DNA from: Flavobacteriaceae bacterium UBA1682
Lineage (GTDB): Bacteria > Bacteroidota > Bacteroidia > Flavobacteriales > Flavobacteriaceae
Assembly (NCBI GenBank): GCA_002320285.1
Contig: DCKE01000021.1
Coordinates: 93,779 to 157,778, forward strand
Reading direction: 5' to 3'
Length of the DNA: 64,000 bases
Shown: positions 17,223-26,538 of the stretch, piece by piece
Layout: every line of letters starts with the position of its first letter
How positions within the stretch are numbered: position 1 is the stretch's first letter
Notes under the pieces: generated by a model
What the model was told of the DNA's origin: nothing
The model's database searches: none
Seen by the model: the letters and a program-made list of their open reading frames with translations, nothing else
Program-made: the position numbers and the translations under genes

Positions 17223-17738
17223 ATGAAAAGAACGTCAAAAAAACTATTTTTTTGCTTAATGGCATTAGGTTTATTAATTGCTCCTTCCGTTTCTGCTCAA
17301 ACGAGTAATCCCTATCCAAAAGGATTTCGAGTGGGATTTGGTGTGAGTACCGGTTTACCAACCAATGCCACTTACGATGCCGCAGTGGGTTTGGATGCAC
17401 GTTTACAGTATGACATTACACAAAAGACCTCGGTTATGGCTACAACGGGTTATACTCACTTATTTGATTCCGAAGGAGATCTCGGCTTGGTTCCCGTCAA
17501 ATTGGGTTTTAAGTCCTTTTTAAACAAAAACTTCTATCTACAAGGTGAATTGGGTGCTGGATTCGGTACACATCGCGAGATGGGAAATACATTCATCTGG
17601 TCTCCTGCGGTTGGATATGCCAATAAATACATCGATGTCAATATTCATTACGAACGTTACAACGATTATCAGACCGATCAATTTGGAATTAGAATTGCCT
17701 ACGGCTTCAGCCTTAAAAAATTAAATAAGAAAAAATAA
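17223..17738 (+). CDS. Small outer-membrane beta-barrel protein
   Basis: 171 residues with a signal peptide (KKLFFCLMALGLLIAPSVSA, cut before QTSN). The mature part has alternating strands: RVGFGVSTGLP, LDARLQYDITQKTSVMATTGYTH, PVKLGFKSFL, YLQGELGAGFG and FGIRIAYGFSLKKL. This is typical of small OmpA-like or OmpW-like eight-stranded porins of Bacteroidota. The final residue is not aromatic, but FGIRIAYGF forms a closing strand. Function unknown. It has its own terminator. Confidence 0.75.
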   Translation: MKRTSKKLFFCLMALGLLIAPSVSAQTSNPYPKGFRVGFGVSTGLPTNATYDAAVGLDARLQYDITQKTSVMATTGYTHLFDSEGDLGLVPVKLGFKSFLNKNFYLQGELGAGFGTHREMGNTFIWSPAVGYANKYIDVNIHYERYNDYQTDQFGIRIAYGFSLKKLNKKK

Positions 17739-17763
17739 TTCCCCTTTAGTTAATCCTTAAAAT

Positions 17764-17799
17764 AGCAATTTCACTGTAATGAAATTGCTGTTTTTTTTT
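17764..17799 (+). terminator. Rho-independent terminator
   Basis: A 10-bp perfect stem AGCAATTTCA (17764-17773) / TGAAATTGCT (17780-17789), followed by G and nine T. Confidence 0.92.
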
Positions 17800-17892
17800 G
17801 GAAAATAAGCGCTTTCAAAAAATCATAAACGCCAACTCTGTCAACAATTAAAACGATACCGCAGCAATTAAAAACAGTGTATACAAGAACAA

Positions 17893-18555
17893 TTAATCAT
17901 TGAGCAAGAAGCCAACTCCGCGAATGGTCTTCAATCGAGTATCCTCTTTTTTTAGTTTTAATTTTTTGCGAATCGCATTCATAAAAACATCAATAACCCC
18001 CGTATCATATTCAAAACTCGTCTGCCAAACAGCATCGATAATCTGATTTCGAGTACAAATTTTACCTTTGTTCTCAACTAAAAATTTAAGAAATTCAAAT
18101 TCTCTTGGGGTGAATGCAACCTCTTTGTCCTTTCTGAAAACTTGATATTGGTTTAAGTTCAATACAACATCACTCCATTTGAGTAATTCCGGTACATCAT
18201 TGATTCGAAAGTGAACTTTGATGCGTTCTAAAAGCTCTTCAAAACTAAAAGGTTTTTTGATGTAATCATTAGCTCCAGCGCGTAAACCCGCTATCGTTTC
18301 CTTCACGGTATCTTTAGCGGTCAAGAATAAAATGGGAATCAAAGGATCTTTGTCTCGAATATACCGACACAATTCCAAACCCGTCATCCTGGGCAACATC
18401 CAATCCAACAAACACAAATCAAAAGAATTTTGATCGAAAAGCTCCTTTCCAACATGTCCATCTGCTGCAATACTTACGACATAGCCCTCTTCTTCCAATC
18501 CCTGTTTTAAGAAATTAGTGATTCCTTGTTCGTCTTCGACTATAAGAATTTTCAT
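17893..18555 (-). CDS. OmpR-family response regulator, no partner kinase nearby
   Basis: A 220-residue two-domain regulator. The receiver has the acidic pair E7/D8, the phospho-acceptor D51 (LLDWMLPRMTG), Thr in LFLTAKD and Lys in YIKKPFSFEEL. The winged-helix DNA-binding domain (about 125-220) ends with TIRGVGFLL. No histidine kinase gene adjoins it; instead it follows a diacylglycerol kinase gene after 12 bases, so the two are probably co-transcribed. The cognate kinase and targets are unknown; the divergent sulfatase promoter is a candidate. Confidence 0.9.
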   Translation of the reverse strand: MKILIVEDEQGITNFLKQGLEEEGYVVSIAADGHVGKELFDQNSFDLCLLDWMLPRMTGLELCRYIRDKDPLIPILFLTAKDTVKETIAGLRAGANDYIKKPFSFEELLERIKVHFRINDVPELLKWSDVVLNLNQYQVFRKDKEVAFTPREFEFLKFLVENKGKICTRNQIIDAVWQTSFEYDTGVIDVFMNAIRKKLKLKKEDTRLKTIRGVGFLLND

Positions 18556-18567
18556 ACATAATTCTCT

Positions 18568-19446
18568 TTAACACAACACCTTTAAAGCACTCGATAAAAC
18601 TTCAATCCTAAAAGTATTTTCTTTAAACAAATAATATTCTCCGTCAAGTTGGATCACATTCGTTTCATGATCGACAATGGCAACCTCTAAAGACTGTACT
18701 TGCCTCCATTCCGCTTTAGTGAATCGGTCGGTCTTTTTAAGTAAAACCAACAATCCAAAATAAAACTTTTGAATGGTATTAATCTTTGGCACCATCAAGA
18801 CATCCAATAATCCATCTTGCAAACTGGCTTTGGGCGTCAGCGTCATCGAATATCCCATTTCATTCGAATTGGAAATAAACAACAACAGCGGTTTGATCTT
18901 TTTCTGCTTTCCGTCAATGGTTACTTCAATGTTTTTAAATTCATATTTCTTTGCAGATTGAAGCGCCGCTTTTAAATAGGATAATAATTTTCTCGAACCC
19001 GACTTTTCATAATTTTCGATGATCGTCGCATCAATCCCAAACCCCATATTACTAAAGAAATACTTATGGTTAATTTTGCCAACATCAATGCGTTTGACAA
19101 TACCACTTTTGATATTTTCGATGGCTTGATCCACACTTTTAGAAATCTCTAAATTTGAAGCTAATCCATTACCTGAACCAACGGGGATAATTCCCAATGC
19201 AATATCCGTATTCACCAATTGTGTCGCTACTTCATGTATCGTACCATCACCTCCACATGCCACAATTACGTCGGGAGATTGCTTAATGGCTTCTTGCGTT
19301 AATTCAATGGCGTGTTTTTTATATTTAGAAAAATGAATAACCACTTTAAAATCTTCGGGACTAAAAAAATTCAACAACATTTCTTCACAAATATTATGTT
19401 TTCCTTTACCCGAAATAGGGTTTACAATAAAATGGATTTGCTTCAT
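18568..19446 (-). CDS. Diacylglycerol/lipid kinase (DgkB/YegS family)
   Basis: 292 residues with the DAGK catalytic domain: the N-terminal NPISGKGK loop, the nucleotide motif CGGDGTIHEVATQL and VGSGNGLASNL. The enzyme phosphorylates diacylglycerol or a related lipid at the membrane. Its neighbour on the other strand is an LtaS-like transferase, a family whose members release diacylglycerol from phosphatidylglycerol; recycling that product is an attractive role. A near-consensus -7 box (TATCTTTA, minus strand, 19488-19495) overlaps the divergent region. Confidence 0.88.
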   Translation of the reverse strand: MKQIHFIVNPISGKGKHNICEEMLLNFFSPEDFKVVIHFSKYKKHAIELTQEAIKQSPDVIVACGGDGTIHEVATQLVNTDIALGIIPVGSGNGLASNLEISKSVDQAIENIKSGIVKRIDVGKINHKYFFSNMGFGIDATIIENYEKSGSRKLLSYLKAALQSAKKYEFKNIEVTIDGKQKKIKPLLLFISNSNEMGYSMTLTPKASLQDGLLDVLMVPKINTIQKFYFGLLVLLKKTDRFTKAEWRQVQSLEVAIVDHETNVIQLDGEYYLFKENTFRIEVLSSALKVLC

Positions 19447-19464
19447 AACAACCTATAGTGTTTT

Positions 19465-19485
19465 AACTCAAAATAAATTTGAGTT
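19465..19485. promoter_or_regulatory. Perfect 8-bp inverted repeat in the divergent promoter region
   Basis: AACTCAAA (19465-19472), a five-base spacer and TTTGAGTT (19478-19485), between the lipid-kinase and sulfatase genes and next to the kinase -7 box. Candidate operator, possibly for the response regulator encoded two genes away. Confidence 0.4.
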
Positions 19486-19507
19486 TGTAAAGATAATATA
19501 TTCCCTT

Positions 19508-21646
19508 TTGAAACGTTCATTTCTAGAACAATTGTATTATTGCATTTTATTACTCACAACCATGATGTTAAATTTTTCGTTTTACCGCCCATTCAAACAA
19601 CTGTTAATTTGTTATTTGATAATTAATATTGCCCTACGTTGTGTTTTTGTCTTTCACCCCATCACCACTTCCTCATTCACTGTCGTAGAACTACTTAAGT
19701 CCTTTTCAATCGGAGCACTTAATGATTTTTTTGTCTTTGTCCTCGGTTATTCCCTATTTGGTCTATACTATATTTTCCTTTCCAATGCCAAATATTCCAA
19801 ACCTTGGGGCTATCTTATCTTTGGAATTTTATCAGCAATATTGATTTATATCTGTTTCTTTAATACAATTTTAAATGAATACGGTGGTTCTATTCCCGAA
19901 ATTGTGCAATTATTCTTAGCTATTAAGGTATTTTGTTTTGGTTGCTGCCTATTCTTTCCTAGAAATCGCAACAGTATAAGAAAAGTCATTTACTTTTTTA
20001 CTTTGTTTCTATTCTCCTTAGTATTAATACAAAACAGCATCAGCGAATTTTTCTTTTGGAACGAATTCGGATTGAGATACAACTTTATTGCAGTGGATTA
20101 CTTGGTATATACCAATACGGTAATCGGAAACATATTGGAATCCTATCCCGTAATACCACTATTTATTGGCGTCGGTCTGTTGACGCTGTTGATGACCATT
20201 TATATTTATAAAAAGACTTTTAAAGAACTTTATAAATTGATGAATTTTCCGAGTAAAATAGCCTGTCTAATCAGCTATTTTATATTGATGATCGCCGCTA
20301 TTTTTGCCCTGCCCAAGCTGAGCAGCTTAGAAAATTCGACAAACGTATTTACCAACGAAATTCAAGCTAACGGAACCTATAAATTCTATCAAGCGTTTAG
20401 CCATAGTGAGTTGGATTACTTTAAATTTTTTCCAACCTTACCACAAGAGCAGGTCATTGCGATTTTGCAAAAAGATTATCCAACCTATACCGGAAAATCG
20501 CTTATACGCGCCATTTCAAGTGATTCGACAGCGTTAAAGAAAAACGTAGTACTCATAACGATAGAGAGTCTAAGTGCTGATTTTATGGCCTATTATGGCA
20601 ATAAAAAGCAGCTCACTCCATTTCTGGATTCCTTGGCAACACACAGTTTGTTTTTTACCAACACCTATGCTACTGGCAACAGAACGGTTCGCGGATTAGA
20701 AGCGGTTTCTCTGTCTATTCCACCGTCACCTGGCGAGAGTATTGTCAAACGTAAAGACAATAAAAATAAGTTTTCAACGGCCAGCGTTTTTAAACAAAAG
20801 GGTTATCAGGTCAAATACCTCTATGGAGGCGATGCTTATTTTGATAATATGAAGGATTTCTTCTCCAACAATCAATATGATATCGTGGACAAATCCAGTT
20901 TTACCGATGAAGAGATTAGCTTTAAAAATATTTGGGGAGTTTGCGATGAAGATATGTATGTCAAAGCCATACAAGTCATGAATCAAGAACACCAATCAGG
21001 CGTGCCGTTTTTTAATCACATCATGACGGTTAGTAATCACAGACCTTATACTTATCCCGACGGTAAAATCGATATTAATCCAGAATCAAAATCGAGAGAA
21101 GGTGGGGTTAAATACACGGATTATGCACTGAAACAATTCTTTAAAATAGCACAGAAACAAGCCTGGTTCGCCAATACGGTTTTTGTTATAATTTCCGATC
21201 ACTGTGCTTCTAGTGCCGGAAAAACTGAACTTCCACTAGATAAATATAGAATTCCAGCGATGATTTATGCACCAAACTTTATTATGCCCGCGCAAAACCA
21301 TACCTTGATCTCTCAAATAGATGTTATGCCAACCGTTTTGGGTTTGCTAAACTTTAATTATACGTCTAAATTTTATGGTCAAGATGTCTTAAAACCGAGC
21401 TATTCACCACGGGCATTTATCGCAACGTATCAAGATATGGGTTTTATCAAAGACAATACCTTGACAATCTTGTCACCGACAAAAAAAATACAACAGTTTT
21501 CCTTTGCACCAACTGCGGCAAATGAAGTCAAATCACCATTAATTCCGGTTTCAAAAGTTAAACAAGTCTATGTTGAACAAGCGATTTCTTACTACCAATC
21601 GACTGCAGAACAATTGCAGAAAAAAGAATACCAGCAGTTGAAATAA
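19508..21646 (+). CDS. LtaS/OpgB-like membrane sulfatase (phosphoglycerol or phosphoethanolamine transferase)
   Basis: 712 residues. About six N-terminal membrane helices (to residue 270) are followed by a periplasmic alkaline-phosphatase-like domain. E353 in ITIESLS is the first metal ligand; T393 in GNRTVRGLEA fits the nucleophilic threonine of lipoteichoic acid synthase; WGVCDEDMY and VIISDHCAS supply the remaining ligand motifs. In Gram-negatives such enzymes decorate periplasmic glucans or lipid A. Translation starts at TTG; the first in-frame ATG would remove most of helix 1. A heptamer repeat array begins right after the stop codon. Confidence 0.82.
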   Translation: MKRSFLEQLYYCILLLTTMMLNFSFYRPFKQLLICYLIINIALRCVFVFHPITTSSFTVVELLKSFSIGALNDFFVFVLGYSLFGLYYIFLSNAKYSKPWGYLIFGILSAILIYICFFNTILNEYGGSIPEIVQLFLAIKVFCFGCCLFFPRNRNSIRKVIYFFTLFLFSLVLIQNSISEFFFWNEFGLRYNFIAVDYLVYTNTVIGNILESYPVIPLFIGVGLLTLLMTIYIYKKTFKELYKLMNFPSKIACLISYFILMIAAIFALPKLSSLENSTNVFTNEIQANGTYKFYQAFSHSELDYFKFFPTLPQEQVIAILQKDYPTYTGKSLIRAISSDSTALKKNVVLITIESLSADFMAYYGNKKQLTPFLDSLATHSLFFTNTYATGNRTVRGLEAVSLSIPPSPGESIVKRKDNKNKFSTASVFKQKGYQVKYLYGGDAYFDNMKDFFSNNQYDIVDKSSFTDEEISFKNIWGVCDEDMYVKAIQVMNQEHQSGVPFFNHIMTVSNHRPYTYPDGKIDINPESKSREGGVKYTDYALKQFFKIAQKQAWFANTVFVIISDHCASSAGKTELPLDKYRIPAMIYAPNFIMPAQNHTLISQIDVMPTVLGLLNFNYTSKFYGQDVLKPSYSPRAFIATYQDMGFIKDNTLTILSPTKKIQQFSFAPTAANEVKSPLIPVSKVKQVYVEQAISYYQSTAEQLQKKEYQQLK

Positions 21647-21688
21647 GTGATCAGTAATCGGTGATCGGTGATCGGTAATTGGTGATTC
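21647..21688. repeat. Heptamer array 1 (GTGATCG-like, 6 units)
   Basis: Six head-to-tail 7-base units: GTGATCA, GTAATCG, GTGATCG, GTGATCG, GTAATTG, GTGATTC. The array begins on the base after the TAA of the sulfatase gene and ends 3 bases before the terminator stem. Confidence 0.8.
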
Positions 21689-21691
21689 CGT

Positions 21692-21735
21692 AAATAAAAT
21701 ACGGGTTGTCTAAAAAGACAACCCGTATTTTATTT
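21692..21735. terminator. Bidirectional terminator with a 20-bp perfect stem
   Basis: Arms 21692-21711 and 21716-21735 are fully complementary around an AAAA loop. The arms end in A/T-rich tracts on both sides, so the hairpin can serve both convergent genes. Confidence 0.92.
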
Positions 21736-21746
21736 CTACTGTGGAA

Positions 21747-22058
21747 TTATTCTGAAACTACTGGACCGGTCCACTCTGTAATTCCTCCTAAAAGGTTAAA
21801 GGTGTTTTCAAAGCCGAGTTGATTCATCAACATACAGGCCTGATTACTACGTCCTCCGGCTTTACAATATACATAATAACTTTTCTCTTTGTCTAGCTTA
21901 TTGATTTCATCTAGGAATCCTTGACCTTTGTAAATATCTATATGTAGAGAATTTGGAATCGCTTTTTCTTCAACTTCTTCTTCAGTTCTCACATCTAAAA
22001 TAATTGCGTTTTCATCTTGTTTAAAATTTTCCCACCATTGTTCTTGTGATAGATTCAT
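21747..22058 (-). CDS. Rhodanese-like sulfurtransferase
   Basis: A single-domain rhodanese, 103 residues from the ATG at 22058. The active-site loop is CKAGGRSN with the catalytic cysteine at residue 65, preceded by the ILDVRTEEE motif. Such small proteins carry persulfide sulfur in the cytoplasm. A TTG at 22091 would extend the frame by 11 residues, but it lies inside a -7 box (22089-22096), so the ATG is preferred. It shares a terminator with the convergent sulfatase gene. Confidence 0.9.
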   Translation of the reverse strand: MNLSQEQWWENFKQDENAIILDVRTEEEVEEKAIPNSLHIDIYKGQGFLDEINKLDKEKSYYVYCKAGGRSNQACMLMNQLGFENTFNLLGGITEWTGPVVSE

Positions 22059-22088
22059 AACTTTTTGTTTTGGATATTTAATACTTGC

Positions 22089-22096
22089 CAAATATA
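22089..22096 (-). promoter_or_regulatory. -7 element (TATATTTG) of the rhodanese gene
   Basis: An exact TAnnTTTG box on the minus strand, 31 bases before the ATG at 22058. It overlaps the alternative TTG start and so rules against it. Confidence 0.55.
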
Positions 22097-22206
22097 ATTC
22101 AATCCCATGAATTAATTATTGTTTTAGGCCAAAGTAATCTTGAAGTAGTAGAAATTATCTAGATTTTAAATTTTAGATTTGTAGAACGAACTTATAACCC
22201 CCTATC

Positions 22207-22869
22207 ATGTCATCACACCACATTGTCAGAGACGATCAAGAACCCGCATTAATCATTGCTAATGGAGAATCATGTAGTAGTGAATTGATGGGGCAATTAT
22301 TAGAATGGTCGCCGTTGATTGTGGTGTTGGACTCCGCCATGGAGCGCGTCAGTAAGTTGGGCATTAAAGTCGATGTATTGCTAGGCGATTTTGATCGTGG
22401 GTTTGAACCGGAGTCTTACTTGGAATATCAATATCCCCTAGAAATAGTTCGTATGGAGGATCAAAATTCCACGGATCTAGAAAAGGCGTTCCAATATCTA
22501 ATTCAACGAAATATTCCCAGTGCTAATGTGCTTTGGGCGACTGGAAAAAGAATGGATCACACCATATCTAACCTAACGAATATCGTTAAATACAGCTCTC
22601 AATTAAAGATTGTTATCCTCGACGATTATTCTAAGGTTTACCGACTACCCAATCACTTTGAAAAATGGTATACCGCAAAAACACCTATATCTTTAATCCC
22701 CGTGGGCACTGTTGAGGGCATCTCAACAGTAAATCTAGAGTATCCACTGAATGATGAAAGTTTGATGTTGGGCTACCGAAGCGGTAGCAGCAACAGTGTT
22801 GAGCAGGATGGTGTCGTTAAAATAAGCTATCGATTGGGCGATCTTCTTATGATGGAATGTACCGATTAA
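22207..22869 (+). CDS. thiN: Thiamine pyrophosphokinase
   Basis: A 220-residue enzyme that transfers pyrophosphate from ATP to thiamine, giving the cofactor used by transketolase and the E1 dehydrogenase of this window. Signature blocks are DVLLGDFDR (near residue 58), the NSTDLEKAF motif (near 93) and ATGKRMDHTISNL (near 118), followed by the C-terminal thiamine-binding domain with ISLIPVG and GLSYPL-like motifs. No TPP riboswitch is seen upstream. The stop is 6 bases from the convergent aroC stop. Confidence 0.88.
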   Translation: MSSHHIVRDDQEPALIIANGESCSSELMGQLLEWSPLIVVLDSAMERVSKLGIKVDVLLGDFDRGFEPESYLEYQYPLEIVRMEDQNSTDLEKAFQYLIQRNIPSANVLWATGKRMDHTISNLTNIVKYSSQLKIVILDDYSKVYRLPNHFEKWYTAKTPISLIPVGTVEGISTVNLEYPLNDESLMLGYRSGSSNSVEQDGVVKISYRLGDLLMMECTD

Positions 22870-22875
22870 GGCGTT

Positions 22876-23919
22876 TTAAATACTAAAATCCAAAAGCACT
22901 ATAGCTGCCATTGCTTCGACTATGGGTACAGCTCTCGGTACAACACAAGCATCATGGCGTCCTTTTCCTACGACAACCACTGCCTCATGATGTATATTGA
23001 TCGAGTCCTGATCCTTCATGATCGTTGCAACGGGTTTAAAAGCTACTCGAAGATAAATATCCATACCGTTGCTAATACCTCCTACTATTCCTCCAGAATG
23101 ATTTGTAAGCGTTTTTCCAGAAGGAAGTATCGAATCGTTATGTTGGCTTCCCCTCAATTTAGTTCCGGCAAAACCACTACCAATTTCAACACCTTTTACA
23201 GCATTAATCGACATCATCGCCTTGGCTAACTCCGCATCAAGACGATCAAAAACGGGCTCACCGAGTCCCACTGGCACATTTTGAATCACACAAGTGATCA
23301 CTCCTCCAATCGAATCACCGTCTTTTTTAACCGCTTTGATCAAATTTTCCATTTGTACGGCCATTTCAGGGTCAGGACAACGTACAGGGTTGCTTTCTAT
23401 ACGAGAAAAATCGAGATCAACATAGTCCTTCTGTAACTCCAAATCGCCAACTGCAGACACGTAAGCCGTAATTTTAACGTCTTTTAAGAGCTGTTTGGCA
23501 ACAGCTCCCGCTACTACCCTACAAGCGGTCTCGCGAGCAGAACTGCGCCCCCCTCCGCGATAATCGCGAATACCATATTTCTGCTGATACACGTAATCCG
23601 CATGACTCGGACGAAAAACATCTTTAATATGATCGTAATCGTTGGATTTAGGATTCTCGTTTTTTATCAAAAAACCTATTGGGGTACCCGTGGTTTTACC
23701 TTCAAAAATACCCGATAAAAACTGAACCTCATCAAGCTCCTTGCGTTGAGTCACTATTTTAGATTGTCCGGGTTTGCGACGATCCAATTCCAATTGAATC
23801 TGGTCCATATCCAACAATACATTAGCTGGACAACCGTCAATTATTCCACCAATAGCCTCCCCGTGAGACTCCCCAAAAGTGGTCACTCTAAATCGATTGC
23901 CATATGAATTTCCCGCCAT
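22876..23919 (-). CDS. aroC: Chorismate synthase
   Basis: The 347-residue enzyme converts EPSP to chorismate with reduced FMN, the last step of the shikimate pathway. It begins with MAGNSYGNRFRVTTFGESHG, where GESHG is the conserved block, and contains RPSHADY, YRGGGRSSARET (FMN/substrate loop) and GRHDACVVPRAVPI near the end. Length and motifs are intact. It is convergent with thiN and divergent from the LpxH-like gene. Confidence 0.96.
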   Translation of the reverse strand: MAGNSYGNRFRVTTFGESHGEAIGGIIDGCPANVLLDMDQIQLELDRRKPGQSKIVTQRKELDEVQFLSGIFEGKTTGTPIGFLIKNENPKSNDYDHIKDVFRPSHADYVYQQKYGIRDYRGGGRSSARETACRVVAGAVAKQLLKDVKITAYVSAVGDLELQKDYVDLDFSRIESNPVRCPDPEMAVQMENLIKAVKKDGDSIGGVITCVIQNVPVGLGEPVFDRLDAELAKAMMSINAVKGVEIGSGFAGTKLRGSQHNDSILPSGKTLTNHSGGIVGGISNGMDIYLRVAFKPVATIMKDQDSINIHHEAVVVVGKGRHDACVVPRAVPIVEAMAAIVLLDFSI

Positions 23920-23992
23920 AACTCAACTACTTTAAATACATTAAACCTGGATACAATACCTTAACCTACTGTCTGAAATTCTAATCATACGA

Positions 23993-24000
23993 TAACTTTG
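23993..24000 (+). promoter_or_regulatory. -7 element (TAACTTTG) of the LpxH-like gene
   Basis: An exact TAnnTTTG box 57 bases before the TTG start at 24057. No clear -33 TTG. Confidence 0.45.
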
Positions 24001-24056
24001 ACTTAACGCTAATTTGAACTAAGTAGACTTAATTTGTTATAACAAAAACCGAAATC

Positions 24057-24911
24057 TTGAAAAAAAGACTCTTAGAAATTGTCATTATTTCCGATGTTCA
24101 CTTAGGAACATACGGCTGTCACGCCAAAGAATTACTCCATTATCTTCAATCCATTAAACCCAAAACACTCATTTTAAATGGAGATTTGATCGATATCTGG
24201 CAATTTAGAAAATCATATTTCCCCAAATCCCATCTAAAGGTCATCAAAAAAATCATAGACTTGGCCTCTAAAGGAACAAAAGTATATTATATTACGGGAA
24301 ATCACGATGAAATGCTTCGCAAATTTAGCGATTTTCAATTGGGCAATATCGCACTACTCGATAAGTTGGTACTTGATATCGATGGAAAAAAAGCATGGAT
24401 CTTTCACGGTGATGTTTTTGACTCCTCGGTTCAACATGCCAAATGGATCGCTAAGTTAGGCAGCAAGGGTTATGACTATTTAATTCTACTGAATCGACTG
24501 ATCAATTGGATACTGATGAAACTAAAGAAAGAGCCGTATTCCCTGTCTAAGCGTATTAAAGCCAGTGTAAAAAAGGCGGTTAAATTTATAGGGGATTTTG
24601 AAAAGACAGCCACCGATTTGGGCATCGATAATCAGTATGATTACGTGATATGTGGACATATACATGAACCCAAGATCAAAACGGTTCGCAATGCAAAAGG
24701 TTCGATTACCTATCTGAATTCTGGCGATTGGATTGAAAATCTAACCGCTTTGGAATACAACAAAAAAAGATGGAAGATTTACCAACATAGCACTGAACCC
24801 GAGATTTCCGAAGATGATGAATACTTTTTCAGAGAAAACGCTTTATCCGATGCTTTGGCCACCCATTTAGACAGAGAAAAGACCATAAAAAAACCGTTAT
24901 CCAATGAATAA
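24057..24911 (+). CDS. UDP-2,3-diacylglucosamine diphosphatase-like metallophosphoesterase
   Basis: A 284-residue calcineurin-type phosphoesterase with all metal motifs: SDVHLG, NGDLIDIW, GNHDE, HGDVFD and CGHIHEPK. The pattern matches the LpxH/LpxH2 group that makes lipid X in lipid A synthesis, which suits the lpx operon elsewhere in the window; the assignment as the sole LpxH is not proven. Translation begins at TTG (followed by AAA AAA AGA), since the motif SDVHLG leaves no room for a later start. The last codons overlap its terminator stem. Confidence 0.82.
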   Translation: MKKRLLEIVIISDVHLGTYGCHAKELLHYLQSIKPKTLILNGDLIDIWQFRKSYFPKSHLKVIKKIIDLASKGTKVYYITGNHDEMLRKFSDFQLGNIALLDKLVLDIDGKKAWIFHGDVFDSSVQHAKWIAKLGSKGYDYLILLNRLINWILMKLKKEPYSLSKRIKASVKKAVKFIGDFEKTATDLGIDNQYDYVICGHIHEPKIKTVRNAKGSITYLNSGDWIENLTALEYNKKRWKIYQHSTEPEISEDDEYFFRENALSDALATHLDREKTIKKPLSNE

Positions 24912-24922
24912 CGGTTTTTTTT
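24887..24922 (+). terminator. Terminator overlapping the end of the LpxH-like gene
   Basis: AACCGTTAT pairs with ATAACGGTT around a seven-base loop (24901-24907), with flanking A and T runs. The stop codon lies in the stem. Confidence 0.9.
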
Positions 24923-24934
24923 GTACTGAATAAC

Positions 24935-26443
24935 TTATATTTTAGGATTATAAGGATACAAATTAAGGGCTTCTGCAGACTTTAATCGCAATTCCTTAGC
25001 CAATTCAGGATGATCATTTAAAAGCAATCCAAAAGAAGGTGTAATCTCCTTCATTTTCGCTTGCCACGCTTCGGATTCAAATCGGTCTGGAAAGCATTTC
25101 TTAAGCAAGGTAAACATGATTGAAGTAGCCGTTGACGCACCTGGAGATGCCCCGAGCAGCGCTGCTATTGATCCATCGGCAGCACTTACTACCTCTGTTC
25201 CAAATTGCAACACCCCTTTACCGTCTGCATCTTTCTTGATTACTTGTACCCGTTGACCAGCAACTTCCAAAGTCCAATCTTCATGACGGGCATCAGGCAT
25301 GTATTCTTTAAGTGCTTCTAATCGATTATCATCGGATTGCATCACCTGACTGATTAAATATTTAGTCAATGGAATGTTTTTTAATCCGGCTCCTAACATC
25401 GGTTTGATGTTGTTCAATTTTATCGATTCAAACAAATCCAAATAGGATCCGTTTTTTAAAAATTTAGTAGAAAAACCAGCATAAGGTCCAAATAACAAGG
25501 CTCTTTTACCGTCTATAAAACGCGTATCTATATGGGGAACCGACATCGGTGGAGCACCAACAGATGCTTTACCATATACTTTGGCAAAATGTTGATCAAT
25601 AATTTCTTGATTGGTACATTTTAACCATTGTCCGCCGACTGGAAAACCTCCAAATCCTTTTCCTTCGGGTATATCAGCTTTTTCCAACAACAAGATAGAT
25701 CCTCCTCCAGCACCAATAAAAACAAATTTGGCTTTGATACGAGATTTCTCTTTGGTTTCTAATTTTTTAGCCGAAACTCTCCAACGTCCATCTTCTTGTT
25801 TCTTTAATTTTTGAACTTCGGTATTGAAATGCATATTTACCCCGTCTAAAGTTTGGAGATAAGCAAATAACTGTCTGGTCAAGACGCCGAAATTAACGTC
25901 AGTACCATATTTCATAGCTGTAGCAGCATACGAAGTATTCATGTCACGACCGTTCATCAACAAAGGTGCCCATTCTTTGATTTGCGCTACCTTATCGGTA
26001 AACTCCATATCTTTAAAAAGTGGGAATTTCTGCAATTCTTCAAACCGCTTCTTTAAGAATTCCACATTATCATCGCCCCACACAAAACTCATATGTGGCA
26101 CTGAATGTATAAATTCTTCGGGCTTTTTCAATACTCCCTTATGAGTCAAATAAGTCCAAAATTGCCTCGAAAGTTCGAAAGACTCCACGATATCAATAGC
26201 TTTACTAGCATCAATCGTACCGTCTTCACGTTCCGGTGTATAATTTAATTCACAAAATGCAGCATGTCCTGTTCCTGCATTATTCCAGGCATCAGAACTC
26301 TCCGCAGCAGCGACATCGAGCCTCTCAATAATATCAATTGTAAGATTGGGCTCTAGTTCTTTTAATAGTATACCGAGTGTAGCACTCATAATTCCGGCTC
26401 CTATTAAGACAACGTCTGCTTCTGATTTTTGTATACTTGACAT
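24935..26443 (-). CDS. mqo: Malate:quinone oxidoreductase
   Basis: A 502-residue FAD enzyme that oxidises malate to oxaloacetate and reduces quinone at the inner face of the membrane, replacing or assisting malate dehydrogenase in the TCA cycle. The N-terminal dinucleotide-binding motif is VVLIGAGIMSATLG (11-24), followed by DAWNNAGTGHAAFCELNYTP, and GASPGASTATSIM sits near the C-terminus. These are Mqo hallmarks. A -7 box TAACTTTG (minus, 26463-26470) precedes the ATG, with a TTG 23 bases further up. Confidence 0.95.
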   Translation of the reverse strand: MSSIQKSEADVVLIGAGIMSATLGILLKELEPNLTIDIIERLDVAAAESSDAWNNAGTGHAAFCELNYTPEREDGTIDASKAIDIVESFELSRQFWTYLTHKGVLKKPEEFIHSVPHMSFVWGDDNVEFLKKRFEELQKFPLFKDMEFTDKVAQIKEWAPLLMNGRDMNTSYAATAMKYGTDVNFGVLTRQLFAYLQTLDGVNMHFNTEVQKLKKQEDGRWRVSAKKLETKEKSRIKAKFVFIGAGGGSILLLEKADIPEGKGFGGFPVGGQWLKCTNQEIIDQHFAKVYGKASVGAPPMSVPHIDTRFIDGKRALLFGPYAGFSTKFLKNGSYLDLFESIKLNNIKPMLGAGLKNIPLTKYLISQVMQSDDNRLEALKEYMPDARHEDWTLEVAGQRVQVIKKDADGKGVLQFGTEVVSAADGSIAALLGASPGASTATSIMFTLLKKCFPDRFESEAWQAKMKEITPSFGLLLNDHPELAKELRLKSAEALNLYPYNPKI

Positions 26444-26538
26444 CGTAATTTTATTATTTTTGCAAAGTTAATCGTTTTTCAATTCATCTCTCGCAACTAA
26501 TTGGCTTTTATTAGTCGAGCGAGATAAATAAATTGTTT

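Noticed and set aside
22092..22206. TPP riboswitch before thiN
   Set aside because: The gap is short and contains none of the conserved TPP-aptamer boxes.
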